Source: Rhizobiales bacterium dw_265 (lineage in GTDB: Bacteria; Pseudomonadota; Alphaproteobacteria; Micropepsales; Micropepsaceae). From it: DNA of 64,000 bases. A program made the translations under genes and the position numbers. How positions within the stretch are numbered: the first letter of the stretch is position 1; the number at the start of each line of letters is the position of its first letter. Positions 44,070 to 52,199 of this stretch are shown piece after piece. Below the pieces are notes generated by a model. It was not told where the DNA came from, did no database searches, and worked only from the letters and a program-made list of their open reading frames with translations. Location of the stretch: NCBI GenBank assembly GCA_018449595.1, contig JAAVUU010000001.1, positions 248,001 through 312,000 on the forward strand. The letters are read 5' to 3'.

Positions 44070-46004
44070 TTGAAGATTCCATTGCCTCAGGGAGCGCCAC
44101 GCGCGCCCCGCCCGGAATTCCTTCCGGGGCTTGCCCTGCTCCTGATCGCGGGCGGCCTTTGCGCGCTCGTGCGCTATCGCGCCGGGCTGCCGCCCTGGCT
44201 GGCCAAGCTCTGTCTTGAGGCTGCCGCGCCGCTGGTTCTGGCGGCCGGTGGATTTCTGGCGGCCTGGTTCACGGCGCGCGCCCGCGAACGCGGGCCTTCG
44301 CCCAGGCTGACATTCACGCGGCGCGGCGCCGGCCGCCTGCCGCCCGCGCTGGAATGGCTGCGCAACCGGCTGGACCGCGCCCGCGAGGCCATCGCCAATA
44401 TCGATTGGCGTGGCGACTGGCTGCCCCTGGGGCTGATGCTGGCGGCCGCCGCGGCGGCGCTGTTCCTGGACTATAAAGTCTGGAAACTCACACCGCCCGA
44501 TCCTTCCGTGCGATGGGACCAGTGGGTGTTCGGCAGCCTGATCGGCCTGTGTTTTCCGTTGCTGGTGCTGGAACGCCAGTTCTCGGCCATGCCGGAACGC
44601 CGTGCCGTGGAATCCGGGCCGCTTGCGCTGCTGTTGCGGCTGATCCTGGCAAACCTGCTGCTGCTGGCGCTGGCGTTTCTTTGCCGCTGGCTTCAGCTGG
44701 CCTGGTGGACACCGCTGGAGCATGCCGCCGCCCTGCTGACCGCGCTGATAGCCGGCGAAATCCTGCTGCGCAACGCCGGCTATTTCTTCATGCCGCTGCC
44801 GCCGCTCGAAACGCGGCGCGGCCGCGCCGAAAGCCTGGCGGCGGGGCTGCTGCGGCTGCAGAAGCCAAGCCTCAGCGCGATGAGCGCGTCGGTCAGCGGC
44901 CAGTTCGGCATCGACCTGGGCCGCAGTTGGGCCTTGGGATTCATCCGCCGCGCGGCGGGTCCGGCGCTGCTGGGCCTGGCGATCGCGGGCTGGCTGATGA
45001 CGGGACTGACGGCGCTGGATATCAGCCAGCGCGCCGTCTACGAAGCCTTCGGCCGGCCGCAGGCGGTGTTTCATTCCGGACTGCATATTCACCTGCCATG
45101 GCCGCTCGGCATCCTGAAGCCGGTCGAGTATGGCGTGGTGCGCGAGATCCCGATTGTCTTTCCGGCGGAAGGCGGCGGCGTGGCGGAAACCTCCGGCCCG
45201 GCGACGCCTTCCGGCGACATTGAAGGACCGCCGCCGGAAAGCGCCGAACGCTTGTGGGATGCGTCCCATCCTTCCGAAGCCAGCTATCTGGTGGCCAGCA
45301 ACCGCAACGGGCAGGAAACCTTCGAGATCGTCAATATCGACCTGCAGATCCTGTATCGCGTGGGCCTTTCCGATCGGGCCGCGATGGATGCGACCTACAG
45401 CATCGAGGCACCCGATGCGCTGATCCGCGCCGCCGCCGGGCGCATGCTGGCCCGCTATTTCGCGCGCTACACCATCCCCGACATCCTGGGCCAGAACCGC
45501 GAACAGTTCATCCGCGGCTTCCAGCGCGAACTGCAATCCCGGCTGAATGTGCTGGCATCGGGCATCGATGTGCTGGGCGTTGTCGTGGAAGCGATCCATC
45601 CGCCCGCGGAAGCCGCCACCGCCTATCAGGACGTGCAGGCGGCCACCATCCGTTCCGTCACCGAAGTGGCGACGGCGCGCGGCGATGCCGCCCGCGCCGT
45701 GCTGCGGTCCCGATCCCAGGCCACCAGCATGCGCGATGACGCCGCCGCCGCCGCCGCGGAAACCGTCAACCAGGCCAAGGTGGACACCGCCTTGTTCGCG
45801 GGCGATGTCACCGCCTATCACCAGGATGGCGCGGCCTTCCTGTTCGAGCGCCGCCTGTCGGCCATCAACCAGGCGGTACACCCCTCCACGGCGCTGACCG
45901 TGCTGGATACGCGCATCCCGGCGGGCCAGATGCCGACCCTGGACCTGCGGCCGCCGGGTTCCGCTTCGACTCCGCCCCCCACCATGAACGACGACGATAA
46001 CTGA
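44070..46004 (+). CDS. SPFH/HflK-like protein with multi-helix N-terminal membrane domain
   Basis: A 644-residue protein. The first 310 residues hold about six to seven hydrophobic helices (for example PEFLPGLALLLIAGGLCALV, LCLEAAAPLVLAAGGFLAAW and PALLGLAIAGWLMTGLTAL), unlike ordinary HflK, which has one. From about residue 315 a band-7/SPFH domain follows (ISQRAVYEAFGRPQAVFHSG) and a coiled-coil region rich in Ala and Arg (AATIRSVTEVATARGDAA). It starts with TTG after TAGGGG. It is the first of three SPFH genes in a tight operon with a P-type ATPase and ZIP transporter, suggesting a membrane-organising scaffold for metal transport; this is inferred. Confidence 0.82.
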   Translation: MKIPLPQGAPRAPRPEFLPGLALLLIAGGLCALVRYRAGLPPWLAKLCLEAAAPLVLAAGGFLAAWFTARARERGPSPRLTFTRRGAGRLPPALEWLRNRLDRAREAIANIDWRGDWLPLGLMLAAAAAALFLDYKVWKLTPPDPSVRWDQWVFGSLIGLCFPLLVLERQFSAMPERRAVESGPLALLLRLILANLLLLALAFLCRWLQLAWWTPLEHAAALLTALIAGEILLRNAGYFFMPLPPLETRRGRAESLAAGLLRLQKPSLSAMSASVSGQFGIDLGRSWALGFIRRAAGPALLGLAIAGWLMTGLTALDISQRAVYEAFGRPQAVFHSGLHIHLPWPLGILKPVEYGVVREIPIVFPAEGGGVAETSGPATPSGDIEGPPPESAERLWDASHPSEASYLVASNRNGQETFEIVNIDLQILYRVGLSDRAAMDATYSIEAPDALIRAAAGRMLARYFARYTIPDILGQNREQFIRGFQRELQSRLNVLASGIDVLGVVVEAIHPPAEAATAYQDVQAATIRSVTEVATARGDAARAVLRSRSQATSMRDDAAAAAAETVNQAKVDTALFAGDVTAYHQDGAAFLFERRLSAINQAVHPSTALTVLDTRIPAGQMPTLDLRPPGSASTPPPTMNDDDN

Positions 46005-46011
46005 GGCAGCC

Positions 46012-47028
46012 ATGGCGCATACCCATCATCACGATCACGGGCACGGCCATGGGCACGGCCATCACCACCATCATCACGGCGGCGATGGCGATCACGATCC
46101 CGCCTTCTGGTACAGCCGCCGCTTCCTCATCGCCGCCGTGGTGGTGCTGGCGCTGCTGGCCTCGGCCTGCCTGGTGCAGGTCAGCCCCGGCGAGGCGGTG
46201 GTGATCACCCGCTTCGGCGATCCGGTGCGGGTGATCGTGGAGCCTGGCCTGGCGCTGAAGCTGCCGGCGCCGATAGACAGCGTGGTGCCGGTGGATTTGC
46301 GGCTGCGCACCACCTCCAGCGGCTTGCATGACGTGGGCACGCGCGACGGGCTGCGTATCCTGGTGCAGGCCTATATCGCCTGGAGCATCCCGAACGATCC
46401 CGAGCACGTCCGCCAGTTCCTGCGCGCCGTGCGCAACCAGCCCGCCGTGGCGGCCGAGCAATTGCGCAGCTTCACCGGCTCGGCGCTGGAAATCACCGCC
46501 AGCAGCTATGACCTTGCCAGCCTGGTCAACACCGATGTTTCCAAGATCAGGCTGGCGGCCTTCGAGGCGGCGCTGCAGAAGCGCATCGACGAACAGGCGC
46601 TGCGCGTCTATGGCATCACCGTGCGCCAGGTGGGGCTGGAGCGGCTGACCCTTCCCAGCGCCACCCTCACCGCCACCATCGACCGCATGCGGGCCGAACG
46701 CCAGACCGTGTCGGCGCAGCGCTCGGCGGAAGGCCAGCGCCTGGCGGCCCAGATCCAGTCCGACGCCGACCGCGATTCGCGCGTGATCGTCGCCCAGGCC
46801 AAATCCGATGTCGCCGACATCGAGGCCAAGTCGCGCATCGCCGCCGCCGACATCTACAAAAAGGCCTATGTCAGCGATCCGTCGCTCTACACCATGCTGC
46901 GTTCGCTGGACTCCCTGAACACGGCGATCGGGTCGGGCACGACGCTCATCCTGCGCAGCGATGCGGCGCCCTTCCGCGCCCTGGTGGAAGGGCCCGGCGG
47001 CGACAGCGGCGCAAGGCGGTCCAGATGA
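46012..47028 (+). CDS. SPFH/HflC-like protein with poly-histidine N-terminus
   Basis: A 338-residue SPFH protein. The first 28 residues hold 15 histidines (beginning MAHTHHHDHGHGHG), ahead of one transmembrane helix (RFLIAAVVVLALLASACLVQ, residues 37-56). The SPFH domain follows (VSPGEAVVITRFGDPVRVI) and then a long charged helix with AERQTVSAQRSAEGQRLAAQ. Inner-membrane SPFH proteins place the N-terminus in the cytoplasm, so the histidines would face the cytoplasm and could bind zinc or a related metal. The gene begins 7 bp after the first SPFH gene and overlaps the third by 4 bp. Confidence 0.87.
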   Translation: MAHTHHHDHGHGHGHGHHHHHHGGDGDHDPAFWYSRRFLIAAVVVLALLASACLVQVSPGEAVVITRFGDPVRVIVEPGLALKLPAPIDSVVPVDLRLRTTSSGLHDVGTRDGLRILVQAYIAWSIPNDPEHVRQFLRAVRNQPAVAAEQLRSFTGSALEITASSYDLASLVNTDVSKIRLAAFEAALQKRIDEQALRVYGITVRQVGLERLTLPSATLTATIDRMRAERQTVSAQRSAEGQRLAAQIQSDADRDSRVIVAQAKSDVADIEAKSRIAAADIYKKAYVSDPSLYTMLRSLDSLNTAIGSGTTLILRSDAAPFRALVEGPGGDSGARRSR

Positions 47029-48074
47029 GCAGCGCCGCCGAAGACATGCGTGATGTCGGTCCCTGGGGCCAGGCGGTGGCACTGTCCTTCCGCTTCCTGC
47101 TGCTGGGCGCGGTAGTGATCGCCATCGGCTGGCTGGTCTCCAATATCCGCCAGGTGCCGCCCGACAGCCAGGCGGTGGTGGTGCGGTTTGGCGCGATAGC
47201 GCGGGTGCAAGGCCCCGGCCTGCTGCTGGCCTGGCCCAAGCCCATCGAGCAGGTCGTGCTGGTGCCGGCGGCGGCGCGGCAGATCCAGCTCCCCATCGCG
47301 CGCTTCCTGGACAGCGAGAAGGAAAGCTTCATGACCTCGACCTTCGGCTTTTCGCCCAGCGATACGGCGCGGCTGAACGGCGGCTTCCTGCTGACCGGCG
47401 ATTCCAGCGTGGTGCATCTGGTCGCCCAGGTCTTCTACCAGATCAATGACGCCGAGGCTTACATGGTCGCCGCCGACCATGTCGGGCCGGCCCTGCAACG
47501 GCTGTTCATCGCCAGCACGGTGGATGCGCTGGCGGCGCGCGACCTCGATACCGTGCTGGTCGCGCGTCCCGAGATCGCCGCCCGCAATGCCGAAGCCGCG
47601 CGCCGCGAAAGGCTGCGCGGCGATCTGGTCAATGCCGTGAACCGCCGCCTGCAGGATCTGGCCGACAAGGGCGCGGGCCTGGGCATCACCGTCAGCCGGG
47701 TGGACCTGGTGCCCGCCATACCCGGCGGCGCCAAGAACGCGTTCGACGAGGTGCTGGTGGTGACCCAGGAAGCCGAGCAGGCCATCGCCGGCGCCCACAC
47801 CGGCGCGGAAATGGCAATGCAGGAAGCCAACCAGAGCAAGGACCGCATCACCACCAATGCGACGGCGGCGGCAGAGGAACGCGTCTCCGGCGCGACCGTC
47901 GCCACCGCCTCCATCGCGGCGCTGGGCAAGGCCAATGCCGACATGTCGCGCGGCATGCAGATGTCGCGGCTCTACTATGACCGCATCGGCCCCATTCTGA
48001 AGAAGGCCGGTCATGTCGAAGTGGTGGCAAAGGACGGCACCGCGCGGCTGCTGTTGCCGGGGGCCACGCCATGA
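47025..48074 (+). CDS. SPFH/HflK-HflC-like protein (third of three)
   Basis: A 349-residue SPFH protein with one N-terminal helix (FRFLLLGAVVIAIGWLVSNI) and the SPFH core (VPPDSQAVVVRFGAIARVQGPG). The C-terminal helix is rich in Ala/Glu (EEAEQAIAGAHTGAEMAMQEA region) and predicts oligomerisation. It differs clearly from its two neighbours, so the set looks like three specialised subunits of one large ring or cage, as HflK and HflC form together around FtsH. No protease gene is nearby. Overlaps the ATPase gene by 4 bp. Confidence 0.85.
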   Translation: MSSAAEDMRDVGPWGQAVALSFRFLLLGAVVIAIGWLVSNIRQVPPDSQAVVVRFGAIARVQGPGLLLAWPKPIEQVVLVPAAARQIQLPIARFLDSEKESFMTSTFGFSPSDTARLNGGFLLTGDSSVVHLVAQVFYQINDAEAYMVAADHVGPALQRLFIASTVDALAARDLDTVLVARPEIAARNAEAARRERLRGDLVNAVNRRLQDLADKGAGLGITVSRVDLVPAIPGGAKNAFDEVLVVTQEAEQAIAGAHTGAEMAMQEANQSKDRITTNATAAAEERVSGATVATASIAALGKANADMSRGMQMSRLYYDRIGPILKKAGHVEVVAKDGTARLLLPGATP

Positions 48075-49981
48075 GCCATGCCCATTCGGCCGTGCATGAG
48101 CCGGTGCTTCTCAGCGCCCCCGAACAGCGCGCCCTGGCCTGGCGCCTCAGCCTGTCGCTGGCGGCGGCCGGCGCCCTGATCCTGTCGGTCGCGCTGGAAA
48201 CCATCGCGCCGGCGCAGAAGGATGTGGCGCAGCTGATCGCGGGAGTCGCCGCCGTGCTGGTGGGTGTCCCGGCGCTGCAGACGGCCTGGCGCAGCCTGCG
48301 CTCTCCCGACCTGCACGGCATCACCGACCAGTTGATCGCGCTGGCCTTCATCGCGGCCTGGGCCAGCGGCGACCTCATCACCGCGACGCTTCTGCCGCTG
48401 ATCATGATGGTGGGCCATATCCTGGAAGAGCGCTCGCTGCTGGGATCGCAGGAAGCGATCCGGGCGCTGTCCACCCTGACCGAAAGCACCGCCCGGAGGT
48501 TGGGCGCGAATGGCGAGATCGCGGAAATCGCCGCGACCGCGCTGCAGAGCGGTGACGTGATCGAAGTGCGCGCCGGCGACCGCATTCCCGCCGACGGCGT
48601 CGTGGTGTCGGGGACTTCCAGCGTGGATACCGCCTCGATCACGGGGGAATCGGTGCCGATGGAGGTGGCAAGCGGCACCGAGGTCTTCAACGGTTCGATC
48701 AATCTCGACGGGCTGCTGAATATCCGTGTTTCGCATGTCGGCGGCGAAACCACCCTGGGCCGCGTCATCGCCCTGATGCAGGACGCCGAAAACATCAAGC
48801 CGGCGGTCACGCGCCTGCTGGAACGCTATGCCGGCGGCTACATGGCTTTCGTGCTGCTGCTGACCGCGTCGCTATGGTTCCTGACCGGCAGCACCATGGG
48901 CGCGCTGGCGGTGCTGGTGGCGTCCTGTCCCTGCGCGCTGGTCCTGGCGGCGCCCGCGACCTCCATCGCCGCCATCGCGGTGGCCAGCCGCCACGGCATA
49001 CTGGTCAAGGGCTCGGCCTTCCTGGAGCAACTCGCCAATGTCGATGCCGTGGTCTTCGACAAGACCGGCACCTTGACCACCGGCGAACTGCATCTGGTGG
49101 CGGTGGCGGCGGAGACCGGAATTGCCGACACATCCCTGATCCGCCTGGCCGGCAGCCTGGGCGCGGCCTCCAGCCATCCCGTCAGCCGCGCCGTCGGACA
49201 GGCCGTGCCGGAAGGCGAAAGGCTTGCGGTCACCGACTTCAAGGAGACCCGCGGCCTGGGCATCACCGGCATACTGGGCGGCGAAACGGTTGCGTTGGGA
49301 CGCGCCGCTTTGTTCGAAAGCCTGGGCATCAGGACCTCTCCCGCGCCCGCCGATCACCGGGGCCCCGTGGCGGGCGTTGCCAAGGGCGGGAAATTCTGGG
49401 GCTGGGTGCTGCTGGCCGACCAGGTGCGGGTGGAAGCGCGCGAGGCCCTGCAAGAATTGCGGCAGCTGGGACTTTCGCACCAGATCATGATCACCGGCGA
49501 CCGGCGGGCCGAGGCGGAGCGCGTCGCGCGCACCCTGGACATCACGCAAGTTCGCGCCGAGGCCCTGCCCGACGAAAAGATGCAGTTCGTGCAGGCCGAG
49601 GCCAAGGCCGGTTACCGCACCATGGTGGTGGGCGACGGCATCAACGATGCGCTGGCCTTGAAGGTCGGCGCGGTGGGCGTGGCGATGGGCGCGCGCGGCA
49701 CCGACGTCGCGCTGGCGTCGGCAGACCTGGTGCTGATGACCAACGACCTGCGGCGGCTGGGCACCTGTGTGCGGCTGAGCCGCCGCTGCCGCCGCACCAT
49801 CCTGATCAATGTCGGGGTCGGGCTGGGCTGGACCGCCGTGGTCATCGGCATCGCGGCGGCGGGCATCTTCGGCGCCAGCGGCGCGCTGGTGGCGGCGATA
49901 CTGCACAATGCCGGAACATTGGCGGTGATGGCGAATGCCGGGCGCCTGCTGAAATTCCAGGACCGGGCGGCGGGGAATTAA
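48071..49981 (+). CDS. P1B-type heavy-metal ATPase
   Basis: A 636-residue pump with all core motifs: TGES (residues 191-194), CPCALVLAAP in the metal-binding helix (about 286), DKTGTLTTGE at the phosphorylation site (about 330), SSHPVSRAVG (HP motif) and GDGINDALAL in the hinge. No N-terminal HMA domain, only MSHAHSAVHE with three histidines. The last helices read NVGVGLGWTAVVIGIA and HNAGTLAVMANAGRLL. They lack the Lys and DxG of typical Zn/Cd (P1B-2) pumps and resemble the HExGT of cobalt-type pumps, while keeping CPC. The metal is therefore uncertain (Zn, Cd or Co). It is made with SPFH proteins and a ZIP transporter. Confidence 0.93.
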   Translation: MSHAHSAVHEPVLLSAPEQRALAWRLSLSLAAAGALILSVALETIAPAQKDVAQLIAGVAAVLVGVPALQTAWRSLRSPDLHGITDQLIALAFIAAWASGDLITATLLPLIMMVGHILEERSLLGSQEAIRALSTLTESTARRLGANGEIAEIAATALQSGDVIEVRAGDRIPADGVVVSGTSSVDTASITGESVPMEVASGTEVFNGSINLDGLLNIRVSHVGGETTLGRVIALMQDAENIKPAVTRLLERYAGGYMAFVLLLTASLWFLTGSTMGALAVLVASCPCALVLAAPATSIAAIAVASRHGILVKGSAFLEQLANVDAVVFDKTGTLTTGELHLVAVAAETGIADTSLIRLAGSLGAASSHPVSRAVGQAVPEGERLAVTDFKETRGLGITGILGGETVALGRAALFESLGIRTSPAPADHRGPVAGVAKGGKFWGWVLLADQVRVEAREALQELRQLGLSHQIMITGDRRAEAERVARTLDITQVRAEALPDEKMQFVQAEAKAGYRTMVVGDGINDALALKVGAVGVAMGARGTDVALASADLVLMTNDLRRLGTCVRLSRRCRRTILINVGVGLGWTAVVIGIAAAGIFGASGALVAAILHNAGTLAVMANAGRLLKFQDRAAGN

Positions 49982-49983
49982 CG

Positions 49984-50715
49984 ATGCAGCATGCCATCCT
50001 GATCCTTGCCATCGCCTGCGCCGCCTTCGTGGCCACCATGGTGGGCGGACTTTTTGCAATCGCGCTCAAGGACCGGCTGCATCTAGTGCTGGGCTTCAGC
50101 GCCGGGGCGGTGATCGGCGTCGCCTTCTTCGACCTGATGCCGGAGGCGCTGCAAACCGGCGCCGTCTGGGGCTCCCGCACCATCATGCTGCTCTGCGCGG
50201 CCGGGTTCTTTCTCTACACCCTGATCGACCGTGCCGTGATGCTGCACACCGCCGGCGAAGGCGAGCACTGCCATCACAACCATACGCGCGGCTGGATGGG
50301 GGCCGGCAGCTTCTCCGCCCACAGCTTCCTGGACGGCTTCGCCATCGGCATCGCCTTCCAGGCCAGCCAGGCCGTCGGCATCGTGGTGGCCATCGCCGTC
50401 CTGGTGCACGATTTTTCCGATGGCCTCAATACGGTGAATGTGGTGGTGCGCAATGGCGGCGACCGCCGCATGGCCCTGCGCTGGCTGGTGATGGACGCCG
50501 CCGCGCCGGTTCTGGGCGCGGGCGCGAGCCTGCTCGTCAATCTGCCCGAATCCTCGACGGCGCTGATCCTGGCGCTGTTTTCCGGCTTCTTTCTTTACAT
50601 CGGGGCCAGCGATCTGCTGCCGGAGAGCCATCACGCCCATCCCAAGCTGCTGACCACCATCGCCACGCTCTGCGGCGCGGCCACGCTGCTCTTTGCCACC
50701 CAGGTCGCAGGCTGA
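49984..50715 (+). CDS. ZIP-family metal transporter
   Basis: A 243-residue transporter with eight hydrophobic helices. Metal-site helices read SFSAHSFLDGFAIGIAFQAS and AIAVLVHDFSDGLNTVNVV, with His and Asp replacing the classical HExPHE pattern. A His-rich loop (GEGEHCHHNHTRGW, about residue 90) sits between helices 3 and 4 as in many ZIPs. Bacterial ZIPs take up zinc and other divalent metals. Its start is 2 bp after the P-type ATPase stop. Pairing an importer and an exporter in one operon suggests metal distribution rather than simple resistance. Confidence 0.9.
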   Translation: MQHAILILAIACAAFVATMVGGLFAIALKDRLHLVLGFSAGAVIGVAFFDLMPEALQTGAVWGSRTIMLLCAAGFFLYTLIDRAVMLHTAGEGEHCHHNHTRGWMGAGSFSAHSFLDGFAIGIAFQASQAVGIVVAIAVLVHDFSDGLNTVNVVVRNGGDRRMALRWLVMDAAAPVLGAGASLLVNLPESSTALILALFSGFFLYIGASDLLPESHHAHPKLLTTIATLCGAATLLFATQVAG

Positions 50716-50740
50716 TGAAAAATTACGTTGCGAGGACACC

Positions 50741-51586
50741 ATGACCGCACCAGACAGGACGAGCGGCTTCATCTTTCCAACGCTGGTGTTGATACCGGCG
50801 ATCCTGGCGCTCGTTGCGTTCGCGGCGCACGCCGGTCCCGGCGAAAAGGCTTATATCGACCGCGATGCCTTCGACATTGCCGCGGTGCTGCCGGCCGCGC
50901 CTCTGGCCGGCACCGCCCGCTACCAGGCCGACCGCAGTATCTTCCGGCAAACCCGCAGCCTGGTGGGCTCGCCCCGCTGGGCGATGGCGACCGGCGATGT
51001 GCGAACCGATGCCGCAAGCCTGATGCAGGACTTCGCTTGCGCCATGGGTCTGGACCTGACGCCGAAGGCCGCCCCAAAACTGACGCAGCTGTTGTCGCGC
51101 GCCGCCGCCGACACCGACGCCGAAACCGCCATCGCGAAAGACCATTTCAAGCGCCTGCGCCCTTTCTTCATTGACCATGGCGCGATCTGCCAGCCGCGCG
51201 CCGAGGTGGCGGACAGTTACGACTATCCCTCCGGGCACACCACCATCGGCTGGACCTGGGCCAGCATCCTGGCGGAGCTGATGCCGGAGCATGCCGCGGC
51301 GATACTGGCGCGCGGCCGGGCCTATGGCGAAAGCCGCATCGTCTGCGGGGTACATAACGCCAGCGCCGTCGAAGCCGGCCGGACATCGGCTTCCGCAACC
51401 CTTTCCGCCATTCGCACCACCGCCGCCTATCAGGCCGACCTCGCCGCCGCGCGCGCGGAACTCGCAACCCTGCGCGCCAGCCTGCCCGCGCCATCCGAGA
51501 GCCAGTGCCGGCCGGAAAAGGCGCTGGTCGCGCTGGACATTCTCAATACCCCCAATGCGGCGGAACCCCTGCCGGCGCCGCACTGA
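50741..51586 (+). CDS. PAP2-family (class A) acid phosphatase with altered third motif
   Basis: A 281-residue exported phosphatase: N-terminal signal (FPTLVLIPAILALVAFAAHA), then the three-part PAP2 site. Motif 1 is KDHFKRLRPF (about residue 145) and motif 2 is YPSGHTTIGWTWA (about residue 178). Motif 3 reads ESRIVCGVHNASAVEAGR. Normal enzymes have SRxxxGxHxxSD; here the Asp after Ser is Ala, though the catalytic His is kept. The gene starts 25 bp after the ZIP gene with a GAGGA site and may be part of that transcript, or a separate unit. Confidence 0.87.
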   Translation: MTAPDRTSGFIFPTLVLIPAILALVAFAAHAGPGEKAYIDRDAFDIAAVLPAAPLAGTARYQADRSIFRQTRSLVGSPRWAMATGDVRTDAASLMQDFACAMGLDLTPKAAPKLTQLLSRAAADTDAETAIAKDHFKRLRPFFIDHGAICQPRAEVADSYDYPSGHTTIGWTWASILAELMPEHAAAILARGRAYGESRIVCGVHNASAVEAGRTSASATLSAIRTTAAYQADLAAARAELATLRASLPAPSESQCRPEKALVALDILNTPNAAEPLPAPH

Positions 51587-51700
51587 TGTCAGGCGTCACG
51601 GTCGCGGCAAGCGGCTGATTTGCCGGGGCGGCGGCGCCTGCGATTTCTGCAACCCCGCCCCGCGCCCCGCCGCGCGGAGTGGCGGCTTGGCATGATAACA

Positions 51701-51712
51701 TTAGCATGCTAA
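51701..51712 (+). promoter_or_regulatory. Probable MarR operator (TTAGCATGCTAA)
   Basis: A perfect 12-bp palindrome 31 bp upstream of a MarR gene, with a further TTAGC half-site at 51716-51720. It lies in the only AT-rich patch of the 157-bp gap and is the likely operator of the efflux operon. Confidence 0.6.
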
Positions 51713-51719
51713 CTATTAG

Positions 51720-51734
51720 CCTCCTATAAGGAGG
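51720..51734 (+). promoter_or_regulatory. Hairpin sequestering the marR ribosome-binding site
   Basis: CCTCCTATAAGGAGG pairs a CCTCC with the GGAGG that serves as ribosome-binding site, 9 bp before the MarR start at 51744. If formed in the mRNA, the hairpin would limit translation of the regulator. Confidence 0.5.
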
Positions 51735-51743
51735 CATCCCCCA

Positions 51744-52199
51744 ATGGCGCCACGTCCCGGCACCGAGGATTTCGGCCGCAGCCTGTTCCGGCTGGGGCAG
51801 GCCTGGCGCCGCCAGATGGATGTGGCGATGCAGCAGTTCGGCCTGACCGACGCGACATGGCGGCCGCTCTTCTATCTGGGGCGTTTCGGCGACGGCATGC
51901 GCCAGAAGGACCTGGCCGCCACCATGGACATCGAGAGCCCCTCGCTGGTGCGGCTGCTGGATGCGCTGGAGCGCCAGGGACTGGTGGAGCGCCGTGACGA
52001 AGCCGATGACCGCCGCGCCAAGACCCTGCACCTGACGCCCGCCGGACGGGCAGCCTACAAGCACCTGGCCGTCGTCTATTACCGCATCAGCAACCGCATC
52101 CTGCAGCGCATTTCCGATGCCGACATCGCCACCTGCAAGCGGGTCTTCGCGCAGATCGGGGCGGCGATGGCCGACCTTGCGGACGCGCCGCAGCCATGA
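51744..52199 (+). CDS. MarR-family regulator of efflux operon
   Basis: A 151-residue winged-helix protein with the MarR core (LTDATWRPLFYLGRFGDGMRQ, then AATMDIESPSLVRLLDALERQ) and wing RRDEADDRRAKTLHLTPAG. It overlaps by 4 bp the FUSC gene and heads the five-gene efflux unit. Regulators of AaeB-type pumps usually respond to aromatic acids or other toxic organics; the ligand here is unknown. Confidence 0.92.
   Translation: MAPRPGTEDFGRSLFRLGQAWRRQMDVAMQQFGLTDATWRPLFYLGRFGDGMRQKDLAATMDIESPSLVRLLDALERQGLVERRDEADDRRAKTLHLTPAGRAAYKHLAVVYYRISNRILQRISDADIATCKRVFAQIGAAMADLADAPQP

Noticed and set aside
46012..46100. His-tag or vector contamination in the SPFH gene
   Set aside because: The tract is irregular (His/Gly/Asp mixed), uses varied codons and lies in a natural operon; it is a native sequence.
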